Assembly: GCA_903907955.1 (NCBI GenBank)
Contig: CAIVPZ010000132.1
Location: 1-32,041, forward strand
Source: an uncultured Acetobacteraceae bacterium
GTDB taxonomy: Bacteria; Pseudomonadota; Alphaproteobacteria; Acetobacterales; Acetobacteraceae
Length of the DNA stretch: 32,041 bases
Direction: 5' to 3'
Shown: piece after piece, positions 7,935 through 14,888 of the stretch
Position numbering within the stretch: the stretch's first letter is position 1
Layout of the letters: every line of letters starts with the position of its first letter
Program-made: the position numbers and the translations under genes
Notes under the pieces: generated by a model
Told to the model about the DNA's origin: nothing
The model's input: only the letters and a program-made list of their open reading frames with translations
Database searches by the model: none

Positions 7935-8294
7935 ATGATTGACATCGACCAGATGCAGCATAGCGCCCGCTGCGCGGTGAAGCTGCTCAAGGCCATGAGC
8001 AACGAGACGCGCATGATGATCCTGTGCGAACTGCTGCGCGGCGAGCGCTCGGTGGGTCAGCTTGAGGAGCGCATCGGCGTGTCGCAGTCGGCGCTGTCGC
8101 AGCACCTTGCCCGGCTTCGGCGCTATGCGCTGGTGCGCACGCGGCGCGCGTCACAGACCATCTACTACTCGCTGAACGGCACCGAGGTGCCGGTGATGAT
8201 CGAGGCGCTGTACCGGCTGTTCTGCGAGGATGCGGCGAAGGGGACGCCGGAAAACGATCAGACCTCCCGCAAGGCAGCACTGCAGGAGGCCTGA
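7935..8294 (+). CDS. ArsR-family repressor, SqrR/BigR-like persulfide sensor
   Basis: A 119-residue winged-helix repressor. The HTH is SQSALSQHLARLRRYALV and the beta-wing TRRASQTIYYSL. Two cysteines stand out: C31 in MMILCELL and C97 in YRLFCED, 66 residues apart. That spacing and context match the two cysteines that form a tetrasulfide link in SqrR (C41/C107) and BigR of sulfide-responsive bacteria. A third cysteine lies at position 13. It is therefore expected to leave its operators on exposure to sulfide or persulfide and derepress sulfur genes. The start is the ATG at 7935 (a GTG directly precedes it). It is convergent with the DUF1641 end of the dsr unit, 13 bp away. Confidence 0.82.
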   Translation: MIDIDQMQHSARCAVKLLKAMSNETRMMILCELLRGERSVGQLEERIGVSQSALSQHLARLRRYALVRTRRASQTIYYSLNGTEVPVMIEALYRLFCEDAAKGTPENDQTSRKAALQEA

Positions 8295-8307
8295 TCCGTC
8301 GTCTGCT

Positions 8308-8850
8308 CTATTGGTGCGGCGCGCTCATACCGCCGACGAAATGCTGCGAGCGCGCCTCCAGGCTGCGACCGAACGCCAGCAGCAGGCTGATCATCCGCAG
8401 GCTCTCCGGCTTCGACAGATCGCGAATGATCCCGAACAGCGTCGTCGGCGGCTTGGCGGCGCATTCATGGGCGGCGTCGTGGAAGGCGGCCTCGGTCTCG
8501 CGTGCCAACTCGGCGATCTCGGCCGTGGCGAGGTTGGTGACCATGACCTCGATGAACTGGCACAGCCGTTCCACCATGCTGTCGGTCAGCGCTGCCTTCG
8601 CGGCATGCGCAAGCGACACCACCTGCACGAGTGTGTCGATCTGGCCGGTCCGGTGCAGCGTGGTCAAGGCGTCCAGTGCGTGGTGCACTGCGGCGCGTGT
8701 CTCGTCGTCGTTCAGCCGGTCAAGCAGTTCGAGGCCATGCGCGCTGGTGATTGCAAGGCGCTCGACCATGCCGTCGGTCATGGCTTCGGCGGCCGCGCGC
8801 CCTACCATTTCGAGGGGAGAAGGGGAGGCGGTGCCGGTGAGCGTGTCCAT
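8308..8850 (-). CDS. DUF1641 protein paired with SQR
   Basis: A 180-residue, mostly helical, soluble protein of the DUF1641 family, with the typical repeated pattern of leucine-rich helices and a C-terminal FGIIRDLSKPESLRMISLLL segment. Its role is unknown. DUF1641 genes commonly lie beside sulfide:quinone oxidoreductases and formate dehydrogenases, suggesting an accessory or membrane-docking function. I chose the ATG at 8850 because GGGGAA lies eight bases upstream; an in-frame TTG at 8868 is less likely. It follows sqr by 14 bp and is the last gene of the long minus-strand unit. Confidence 0.8.
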   Translation of the reverse strand: MDTLTGTASPSPLEMVGRAAAEAMTDGMVERLAITSAHGLELLDRLNDDETRAAVHHALDALTTLHRTGQIDTLVQVVSLAHAAKAALTDSMVERLCQFIEVMVTNLATAEIAELARETEAAFHDAAHECAAKPPTTLFGIIRDLSKPESLRMISLLLAFGRSLEARSQHFVGGMSAPHQ

Positions 8851-8864
8851 CGGATATTCCCCGT

Positions 8865-10004
8865 TCAAAGCAGGCCGCAGGCCGACAACCAGTACATCCG
8901 GTTATAGGCAAGCTTGAACCAGTGGACCATCTGCGTCGGCGGGCTTGGCTGCGGCGGCGTGGTGTAGTTGAACCACATGTGGGTGCCGGTGTTCATGCCG
9001 GTCTCGATGAAGCAGAACACCTTGCCGTCGTAGTCGCGCGACCAGCGGCCTTCCTGAACGAGCATGGCGAGGTTGTCGACCACCGTGTCGGCCTCGAAAT
9101 GCGCTGTCGAGCCGGCCTTGGAGATCGGAATGTTGGTGGTGTCGCCGACCACGAAGGCGTTCTTCGTGCCATCGCACAGCAGCGTCTTCGGGTTGGTCGG
9201 CACCCAGCCCATCTTGCCCAGGCCCGAGTCCTCGATCACCTGCGCGCCGCGGTGCGGCGGGATGGTGATCAGCAGGTCGTAGGGCAGAGTGTCGCCTTCC
9301 TCGGAGGTGATCGTCTTTGCATCCCCGTCCACCGCCTGCGTGTTGAAGAAATTCTGCGACTTGATGCCGCGCCGCTCGAACTCCGGCACCATCCAGTTCG
9401 CCAGCGGCTCCAGCGCGTGCAGCCGGCCGATCGGGTAGGTGTAGGTGATCTCGAACTTGCCGCCGAGGCCGCGTTCACGCAGGAACTCGTCGAGCATCAG
9501 CGCCATTTCGACCGGCGCCACCGGGCATTTGTGCGGCGCGTTGACGTTGACGACGATCCGGCCGCCCTTGAAGTCGGTCAGCGCATCGCGAAGTTTCTTT
9601 GCCCCCGGCAGGTCATAGAACTGGTGGGCGTTCTCGGCGAGCCCCGGCACCAGTTCGGGGGCCAGCCGCGAGCCGGTGGCGATCACCAGGTAGTCGTAAT
9701 CGAAGCTCCGGCCGGATTGCGCATGCACGCGGTTGTTGACGACATCGATGCGGGTGGCCGCATCAATGATCAGGCTGATGCGGCGGTCGAGCACGGTCCG
9801 CTCATCACGGAACAACTCCTGCTCGCGGGCACGGCCGAACGGGACATAGAGCAGACCCGGCTGGTACATGTGCCTGGGGGTGTTGCCGAGCACGGTGATG
9901 GCGGCTTCGCCGGAGCGGATTTCGCTGGCGAGGCGACGGACCAGTCCGTTGGCGACGATGGTGCCGGCGAGCCCGCCGCCGAGGATGAGGATTTTTGTGC
10001 GCAT
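8865..10004 (-). CDS. sqr: Sulfide:quinone oxidoreductase-like flavoprotein
   Basis: A 379-residue FAD enzyme of the two-dinucleotide-binding-domain family. The FAD loop is ILGGGLAGTIVANG at residues 7-20, an ATGS motif follows at 109-112, and the second FAD motif VVGDTTNIP lies near 285. C160 (APHKCPVAP) and C331 (KVFCFIETG) fit the two cysteines that hold the polysulfide bridge in SQRs; the third cysteine of type I enzymes, near residue 128, is absent. The C-terminal tail (LAYNRMYWLSACGLL) is amphipathic and could insert in the membrane. It would oxidise sulfide to polysulfide and reduce quinone. AAGGAG precedes the ATG. The SQR subtype is not assigned; a flavocytochrome c-like or NDH-2-like function is less likely. 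Confidence 0.82.
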   Translation of the reverse strand: MRTKILILGGGLAGTIVANGLVRRLASEIRSGEAAITVLGNTPRHMYQPGLLYVPFGRAREQELFRDERTVLDRRISLIIDAATRIDVVNNRVHAQSGRSFDYDYLVIATGSRLAPELVPGLAENAHQFYDLPGAKKLRDALTDFKGGRIVVNVNAPHKCPVAPVEMALMLDEFLRERGLGGKFEITYTYPIGRLHALEPLANWMVPEFERRGIKSQNFFNTQAVDGDAKTITSEEGDTLPYDLLITIPPHRGAQVIEDSGLGKMGWVPTNPKTLLCDGTKNAFVVGDTTNIPISKAGSTAHFEADTVVDNLAMLVQEGRWSRDYDGKVFCFIETGMNTGTHMWFNYTTPPQPSPPTQMVHWFKLAYNRMYWLSACGLL

Positions 10005-10046
10005 GGACGCTCCTTCCCGGAGTGGTCTTGTTGTTGTTTGCGGCTG

Positions 10047-10277
10047 CTACTTCGCCTTGCGGATGACGAAGGCGAAATGGTCGCCGCGGTTGTCGCTTGA
10101 CACAAGAGTGTGGCCGACCTTGCGCGTCCAGGCCGGGATGTCGTCGATCGAGCCTTTGTCGGAGGAGAGCACCTCCACCTCGTCGCCCACGGTGGAGGCG
10201 CGCAGGGCGGCGATCAGCTCCATCAGCGGTCCGGGGCAGAAGGTGTTGCGTGCGTCAACGGTCTGGCGGTTGGACAT
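10047..10277 (-). CDS. tusA: TusA-family sulfurtransferase
   Basis: A 76-residue TusA protein with the defining Cys-Pro-x-Pro motif, C14 in NTFCPGPLMEL. TusA carries persulfide sulfur between proteins. In dsr-type sulfur oxidisers it hands sulfane sulfur, delivered by rhodanese or SQR products, to DsrEFH and then DsrC. AGGAG sits correctly before the ATG at 10277. Unusually, its first 18 codons overlap the 3' end of dsrN in another frame. It is 42 bp upstream of sqr. The position inside the dsr unit supports a role in sulfur trafficking rather than tRNA thiolation. Confidence 0.9.
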   Translation of the reverse strand: MSNRQTVDARNTFCPGPLMELIAALRASTVGDEVEVLSSDKGSIDDIPAWTRKVGHTLVSSDNRGDHFAFVIRKAK

Positions 10278-11692
10278 GACCCGAGAACTCCTGCTGGCAT
10301 GCGAGGGAACGAAGGAACGGCACGGCTCCGCATCAGGGCGGCGAAACGGCGGGGCCATGGAGCAGGCCCGACGCCGCGCAGATGGGTGAAGGCGGCGAGC
10401 GTGCGGCCGAGCACGATGCCGTCGGCGGCTCCGGTGATGCCGTGGCCGCGCAGCACGTCGTAGGCGAAGCGCGTCTCCGGCGGCAGGTTTTCCAGCGCTG
10501 CGTGATGGAACTCGTGGCCGGCGATGGTGCCCGCCTGAACATCCGGCCAGGGCGACAGCCCGGTTTCGCGCAGCCGCACCAGCCCCTTGCCTTGCGGGCG
10601 ATCGTGCATCACCGCATCGCCCGGCAGCGCGCCCACCATGGCGCGGCGCGTGCCCTGCCAGGTGATGCTGCGCGAGAGATACATCAGCCCGCCGCATTCA
10701 GCATAGACGGGCATGCCGCCGGTGACCGCGGCGCGAATCTCGGCACGCAGCGAGGCATTCGCTTCCAGCGCGTCCATCTGCGTCTCTGGGAAGCCGCCGC
10801 CGATGAACAGCCCGTCCAGGTCGTTCGGCAGATGTGCATCGTGGAGCGCATCGAACGGCACGACGGTGAAGCCTTCTGCCTTCAGCATGTCGAGATCGTC
10901 AGCATAGTAGAATCCGAAGGCAGCATCACGGGCCACGCCGACGCGCCCGCGCGCGGCAGTGGCAGCTTGCGGGGCGGTCAGACGTCCGCGCAGGGGAGAG
11001 GCTGCACGGGCCGCCTGCAGCAGCCGATCAAGGTCGATACTGGCGGCCACCGCGGCGCCCAGCGCCGCGATCCGCTTGCTGGCACCGTGTGCCTCATTCG
11101 CCGGCACCAGGCCGAGATGCCGCTCGGTGATGATCAGCGCGTCGCTGCGCGGCAGCGCACCCAGCACGGGAATGTCGGTGTAGCGTTCGATCGCCGCGCG
11201 CAGCTTCGCCTCGTGCCTCGCGCCGGCGATCTTGTTGAGCACCACCCCGGCGAAGCGCAGGCCAGGGTTGAAATCGCGCAGGCCCAGCAACAGCGGTGCG
11301 ACGCCGCGGGTCATGCCGCCGGCGTCGATCACCAGCACCACCGGCGCGCGCAGCAGGTCCGCCAGGGCGGCGCTGCTGTCGGCGCCTTCCAGGTCCAGGC
11401 CGTCGTGCAGGCCCTTGTTGCCCTCGATCACCGCGATGTCGGCGTCGACGGCGTGCCGGCGGAACAGCGCGCCGATCTCCGCCGGCGTCATGGTGTTGTG
11501 GTCGAGGTTGCGGCAGGCCCGCCCCGCCGCGGCCGACAGCCAGAGCGGGTCGATGTAGTCCGGCCCTTTCTTGAACGGCTGCACGGCGAGACCCCTGGCG
11601 GCGAGCGCGGCGCACAGACCGATCGACACCGTGGTCTTGCCCGACGATTTATGCGCCGCCGAGACGAACACGCGTGCCATGCTGCCGCTCAT
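10223..11692 (-). CDS. dsrN: DsrN, cobyrinate a,c-diamide synthase-like sirohaem amidase
   Basis: A 489-residue CobB/CbiA-type amidotransferase. The N-terminal ATPase domain shows the P-loop-like AAHKSSGKTT and the following PFKKGPDYIDP. The C-terminal glutamine amidotransferase domain has the catalytic cysteine in YAECGGLMYLS and a histidine in GHEFHH. In dsr loci DsrN is thought to amidate the sirohaem of DsrAB to sirohaem amide, using glutamine. Start: ATG at 11692, overlapping the upstream stop as ATGA; an ATG at 11680 is possible. About 35 residues after the normal family end (HLRG...RRFAALM) look like a read-through tail, and this tail overlaps the start of tusA by 55 bp. Confidence 0.9.
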   Translation of the reverse strand: MSGSMARVFVSAAHKSSGKTTVSIGLCAALAARGLAVQPFKKGPDYIDPLWLSAAAGRACRNLDHNTMTPAEIGALFRRHAVDADIAVIEGNKGLHDGLDLEGADSSAALADLLRAPVVLVIDAGGMTRGVAPLLLGLRDFNPGLRFAGVVLNKIAGARHEAKLRAAIERYTDIPVLGALPRSDALIITERHLGLVPANEAHGASKRIAALGAAVAASIDLDRLLQAARAASPLRGRLTAPQAATAARGRVGVARDAAFGFYYADDLDMLKAEGFTVVPFDALHDAHLPNDLDGLFIGGGFPETQMDALEANASLRAEIRAAVTGGMPVYAECGGLMYLSRSITWQGTRRAMVGALPGDAVMHDRPQGKGLVRLRETGLSPWPDVQAGTIAGHEFHHAALENLPPETRFAYDVLRGHGITGAADGIVLGRTLAAFTHLRGVGPAPWPRRFAALMRSRAVPSFPRMPAGVLGSCPTARPLTHATPSAPDR

Positions 11693-12675
11693 ACCGCCAC
11701 CGTCGGCGGCTGGCGGGCCGCCCACATCGCTGCGGCTTGCGCCAATGCCTCGGCCTGTGTGGCTGCGCGACCGGTGGCCGTCAGCACGATGGCAGCGGTG
11801 CCGATTACCGTTGCATCCGCGATCGGGTCCTGCACCGTGCCATACCACACCGCCGCCAGACGCGCCGGGTCCATGCCCTCATCGGTGGCGGCATGCGGGT
11901 GATCGGTCAGCACGGACCAGGTCTCCTCGCCATCGATGCCGGCGACGTCACAGGGCTTTTCCGGCCGGCGCTCGGCCTCGCCGCCCTCGCCCTTGAAGAT
12001 CGCAACTTCGGCCTGCCCGAGCAGCCGCGCCGTGTCGCGATGCAGCGCGCGATAGGGCGGATGCGCCACGCCGATCACCTGGCAGGGCGCGCCGAACGGG
12101 TTGAGGGTGCGAACCACGGTGTGCACCGGGCTGCGCAGGCCGAGCAGCGGGCGCAGCGTCATGATCTCCGCGAGAACGGGAGACAGCGAGTCGAGCGGCA
12201 TGTAGGCGAAACCGTGCAGCGCGATTTGCCGCCCCGCCTCGGCGAGCGACACGCAAGCGGGCACGCCGAGCGTCCGCAGGGCGACACCGGCATGCAGCCG
12301 GCCCTCCGCCGGGTCCTGGTGGCCGTGCATGAACACGGTCACGCCGTTCTGGCCCAGCAGCAGGGCGGACAGCAGATACCACGGCAGCCGGCGCTTCTTG
12401 CCGGCATAGCCGGGCCAATCCACGGCAACGTGCAGCGCCGCATCCGGTGTAGCCAGAGTGGCGCGTGCAGCCTCGGCGAACCCCGCGAGTTCGTCAGGGG
12501 TTTCGGTCATCACCCGGATCAGGCACAGGAAAGCGCCAAGCTGCACGGGGCTGATCTGGTTCGCCAGTACCATGCCGAACGCGTCGCGCGCCTCGGCCCG
12601 GGTCAGCGGGCGGGCGGTCTTCGGGCCTTTGCCGAGCGCGCGGATGAAGGCTGCGAAGGGATGCTCTGCCGTCAT
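11689..12675 (-). CDS. TrpD2/YbiB-like glycosyltransferase-family-3 protein
   Basis: A 328-residue protein with the anthranilate phosphoribosyltransferase fold. It has an N-terminal helical domain with the ALGKG...LTRAEARDAFGMVLANQISP pattern (broken here for length), then the central alpha/beta domain, with VTVFMHG where TrpD enzymes bind PRPP. The exact TrpD catalytic loop is not conserved, which points to the TrpD2/YbiB group rather than true TrpD. E. coli YbiB binds nucleic acid and is LexA-controlled; its biochemical function is unclear. Here it is locked inside the dsr unit: ATGA overlaps with dsrP on one side and dsrN on the other. No trp genes are nearby. A role in sulfur oxidation or cofactor modification is possible but unproven. 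Confidence 0.8.
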   Translation of the reverse strand: MTAEHPFAAFIRALGKGPKTARPLTRAEARDAFGMVLANQISPVQLGAFLCLIRVMTETPDELAGFAEAARATLATPDAALHVAVDWPGYAGKKRRLPWYLLSALLLGQNGVTVFMHGHQDPAEGRLHAGVALRTLGVPACVSLAEAGRQIALHGFAYMPLDSLSPVLAEIMTLRPLLGLRSPVHTVVRTLNPFGAPCQVIGVAHPPYRALHRDTARLLGQAEVAIFKGEGGEAERRPEKPCDVAGIDGEETWSVLTDHPHAATDEGMDPARLAAVWYGTVQDPIADATVIGTAAIVLTATGRAATQAEALAQAAAMWAARQPPTVAV

Positions 12676-13844
12676 GCCGATACCTCGGAGAGACGCGCGG
12701 GCAGGATGCGCAGCAGCCGGCAGCCCAGCAGCACCAGCAGCAGGGCCAGGGCAAAGCCCCCGACGCCAAGCAGCGCTTCCGGCAGCGACGGCGCGTAGGC
12801 GGCGGCGCTGCCGTCGCCAAAGGCCGAGTGCAGTTCCCAGCCCGGCAGGAGGCTTTGCGGAACCGCCTGGCCGCCGATCAGCAGCACGCCGAGTTGCTCG
12901 AGGCCGCCGAGAGCAACCAGCGACGCCGCCAGCACCTCGCGTCCTGCGCACCGGAACAGCAGCCACAGCGGCACCGCCGTGCCCAGCACCACCTGCCCGC
13001 CCCAGAACAGTACCGGGAAGACGCCGCCGTGCAACAGCAGGAACCCCGACACGGCGCGGCTGTCAGGCGCATACAGCCAGGTCAGGTGCAGCACCAACGC
13101 AAAATACAGCGAAGCAGCCGTAAGAATCCCAAGCAACCGGCCCAGCCGCCGCCGCAGTGCCGTATCCGGCACCGGCCCACCGAAGGCCGCAAGACCCGCC
13201 AGCACCAGCATGAACACGGCGAGCCCGTCGGCGAGCGAGGCCGCCACGAACAGCGGCGCCATCATCGCCGAATGGAACGCCGCCCGCCCGGCCAGGAAGC
13301 CGAAGATTGAGCCGGTGCCGGTGGTCAGCACCAGCCGCCAGACCAGTGCTACCACCCCCGCGGCTGCGGTGTGCCGGTTCTGCCGCCGCACCAGCATGGT
13401 CCAGAGATAGACGCCGGCCACGGCGATGAAGCCGGAATACAGCAGCACGTTCCAGGCAAAGATGGAAAACGGGTTCTGGTGCAGCATGGCCACCAGCAGC
13501 CGGTCCGGCCGGCCGAGGTCCAGCACCAACACCGCCAGCCCACCGGTCAGCAGTGCGATCGCCAGCAGCGCCGAGAGCGGCGCCAGCGGTTTGTAGTCAC
13601 TGCGCCCGAACACCGAGGCAACCGACGCGACGTTGAGCGCGCCGGAGGCGGTCAGGATGAGAAAGATCGCGCAGACATGCGGCAGGCCCCAAACGATCCG
13701 GTTGGTCATGCCGGTGATGTGGTGGCCCTGGGTCTCCATTGTCCACGCCGAGGCAAGCCCGAGCGCGACCAGCAGCAGAAGCAGCCCGAGCGCCGGCCAG
13801 ATGCGCGGTGCGGAGGGGATCAGCGTGACGCCAGATACAACCAT
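12672..13844 (-). CDS. dsrP: DsrP, NrfD-type membrane subunit of DsrMKJOP
   Basis: A 390-residue integral membrane protein with about ten hydrophobic helices, of the NrfD/PsrC family. It exchanges electrons with the quinone pool as part of the DsrMKJOP transmembrane complex, next to periplasmic DsrJ and DsrO. AAGGAGG lies upstream of the ATG. The gene follows dsrO by 15 bp and overlaps the next gene by ATGA. The length and helix pattern match DsrP; the assignment rests on position as well, since NrfD-family proteins resemble one another. Confidence 0.9.
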   Translation of the reverse strand: MVVSGVTLIPSAPRIWPALGLLLLLVALGLASAWTMETQGHHITGMTNRIVWGLPHVCAIFLILTASGALNVASVASVFGRSDYKPLAPLSALLAIALLTGGLAVLVLDLGRPDRLLVAMLHQNPFSIFAWNVLLYSGFIAVAGVYLWTMLVRRQNRHTAAAGVVALVWRLVLTTGTGSIFGFLAGRAAFHSAMMAPLFVAASLADGLAVFMLVLAGLAAFGGPVPDTALRRRLGRLLGILTAASLYFALVLHLTWLYAPDSRAVSGFLLLHGGVFPVLFWGGQVVLGTAVPLWLLFRCAGREVLAASLVALGGLEQLGVLLIGGQAVPQSLLPGWELHSAFGDGSAAAYAPSLPEALLGVGGFALALLLVLLGCRLLRILPARLSEVSA

Positions 13845-13859
13845 GCTGCGTGCCCTCCT

Positions 13860-14564
13860 TCACAAACCCTGGTAGCGGATGGCGGACGCAAGGCCGAGTT
13901 CGGCCCGCAACGCCGTGCTCGCCCGTGCCCGCAGCGCCTGCGAAATTTCGCTGGTGGGATCGATCAGGTCGCCGAACAGCATCGCCCCGCCCGCGCTGGC
14001 ACAGGCTTCCACGCAGGCCGGCAGGCGCCCGGCGTCGAGGCGGTGCACACACAGTGTGCAGCCCTCGGCGGTGCCCTTGCCGCGCGGCGTGTACGGGCGT
14101 TGGTCGTGTACCTCGGTATCGACGAAGAAGCGGGCGTCGAACGGACAGGCCATGACGCAGTAGCGGCAGCCGATGCAGCGATGGCGGTCTACCAGCACGA
14201 TCCCGTCGGCACGCCGCAGCGAGGCCCCGGTCGGACACACCTCCACGCAGGGCGGCTCGGCGCAGTGCTGGCACATAACCGGCAGCGATACGCTGCGGTT
14301 GGTTTGCCTCTCGGTCGCTTCGATCTTGCGAATCCAAGGGCCATCGCTCGCCGCCCCACCCCAACCCTGTTCGTGCCGGCAGCCATCGACGCATGCCGTG
14401 CAGCCCGCGTTGCAACGCGCGACGTCGATCAGCAGCCCCCAGCGCGTGTGCGCGGTTACCGGGCTGCCGGGCGCGCGCGGGGCCGCCTCGGCCACAAGCA
14501 ACAGGCCAGGCGCCACGGTGATTGCCGCGGCGAGCAGGCGGCGGCGCGTTGGGCCGTGGCTCAT
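13860..14564 (-). CDS. dsrO: DsrO, periplasmic iron-sulfur subunit
   Basis: A 234-residue ferredoxin-like protein with a Tat leader (PTRRRLLAAAITVAPG). Four cysteine groups for four [4Fe-4S] clusters are visible: CNAGCTACVDGC, CQHCAEPPCVEVCP, CIGCRYCVMACP, and CTLC together with CVEAC. The final residues do not form a membrane anchor. It transfers electrons between the trihaem DsrJ and membrane DsrP in the Dsr complex. The ATG at 14564 overlaps the dsrJ stop (ATGA), indicating coupled translation. The open frame extends upstream into dsrJ but lacks meaning there. Confidence 0.92.
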   Translation of the reverse strand: MSHGPTRRRLLAAAITVAPGLLLVAEAAPRAPGSPVTAHTRWGLLIDVARCNAGCTACVDGCRHEQGWGGAASDGPWIRKIEATERQTNRSVSLPVMCQHCAEPPCVEVCPTGASLRRADGIVLVDRHRCIGCRYCVMACPFDARFFVDTEVHDQRPYTPRGKGTAEGCTLCVHRLDAGRLPACVEACASAGGAMLFGDLIDPTSEISQALRARASTALRAELGLASAIRYQGL

Positions 14565-14887
14565 CGCGCGGCCTCCACCGGGGTCGCGCGATGGCAACTG
14601 AAGCAGTCCACTGACACGGCGACTTTCACGTGGCAACTGGTGCAGAAATGCCGCGGGTTGGTGGCATCGACCGCCGCCCCGCCGGCATCGCGCACGACGT
14701 GGCAGGTGATGCAGTCGTCCAGCCCGTGGCCGGGACGCCTGATGCCCTCGCGCGCCGCGGCGTTGCGGTCGTGCGCCAGCAGGTCCATGTGGATGCGCCG
14801 CATCTCCGCCGGCGGCGCCGGGCACTCCGCTGCGCGGACGGCGAGCGGTGCGAGCAGCAACGCAATGAGAATGAGTCCGAGCCGCAC
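14561..14887 (-). CDS. dsrJ: DsrJ, trihaem cytochrome c
   Basis: A 108-residue periplasmic cytochrome with three haem motifs: CITCH, CTSCH and CFSCH. An N-terminal hydrophobic leader (residues 4-20) acts as signal or anchor. C22, just after it in AAECPAPP, together with the following MRRIHMDLLAHDR, matches the region that supplies the unusual cysteine axial ligand to one haem in Allochromatium DsrJ. I chose the GTG at 14887, one base after the dsrL stop, because GGGGAA sits about six bases upstream and the signal peptide begins there; no ATG fits. It probably links the DsrMKJOP complex to periplasmic redox chemistry. Confidence 0.9.
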   Translation of the reverse strand: MRLGLILIALLLAPLAVRAAECPAPPAEMRRIHMDLLAHDRNAAAREGIRRPGHGLDDCITCHVVRDAGGAAVDATNPRHFCTSCHVKVAVSVDCFSCHRATPVEAAR

Positions 14888-14888
14888 G

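Noticed and set aside
11689-12675. Anthranilate phosphoribosyltransferase for tryptophan synthesis
   Set aside because: The catalytic TrpD loops are not conserved and no other trp genes are near; TrpD2/YbiB fits better.
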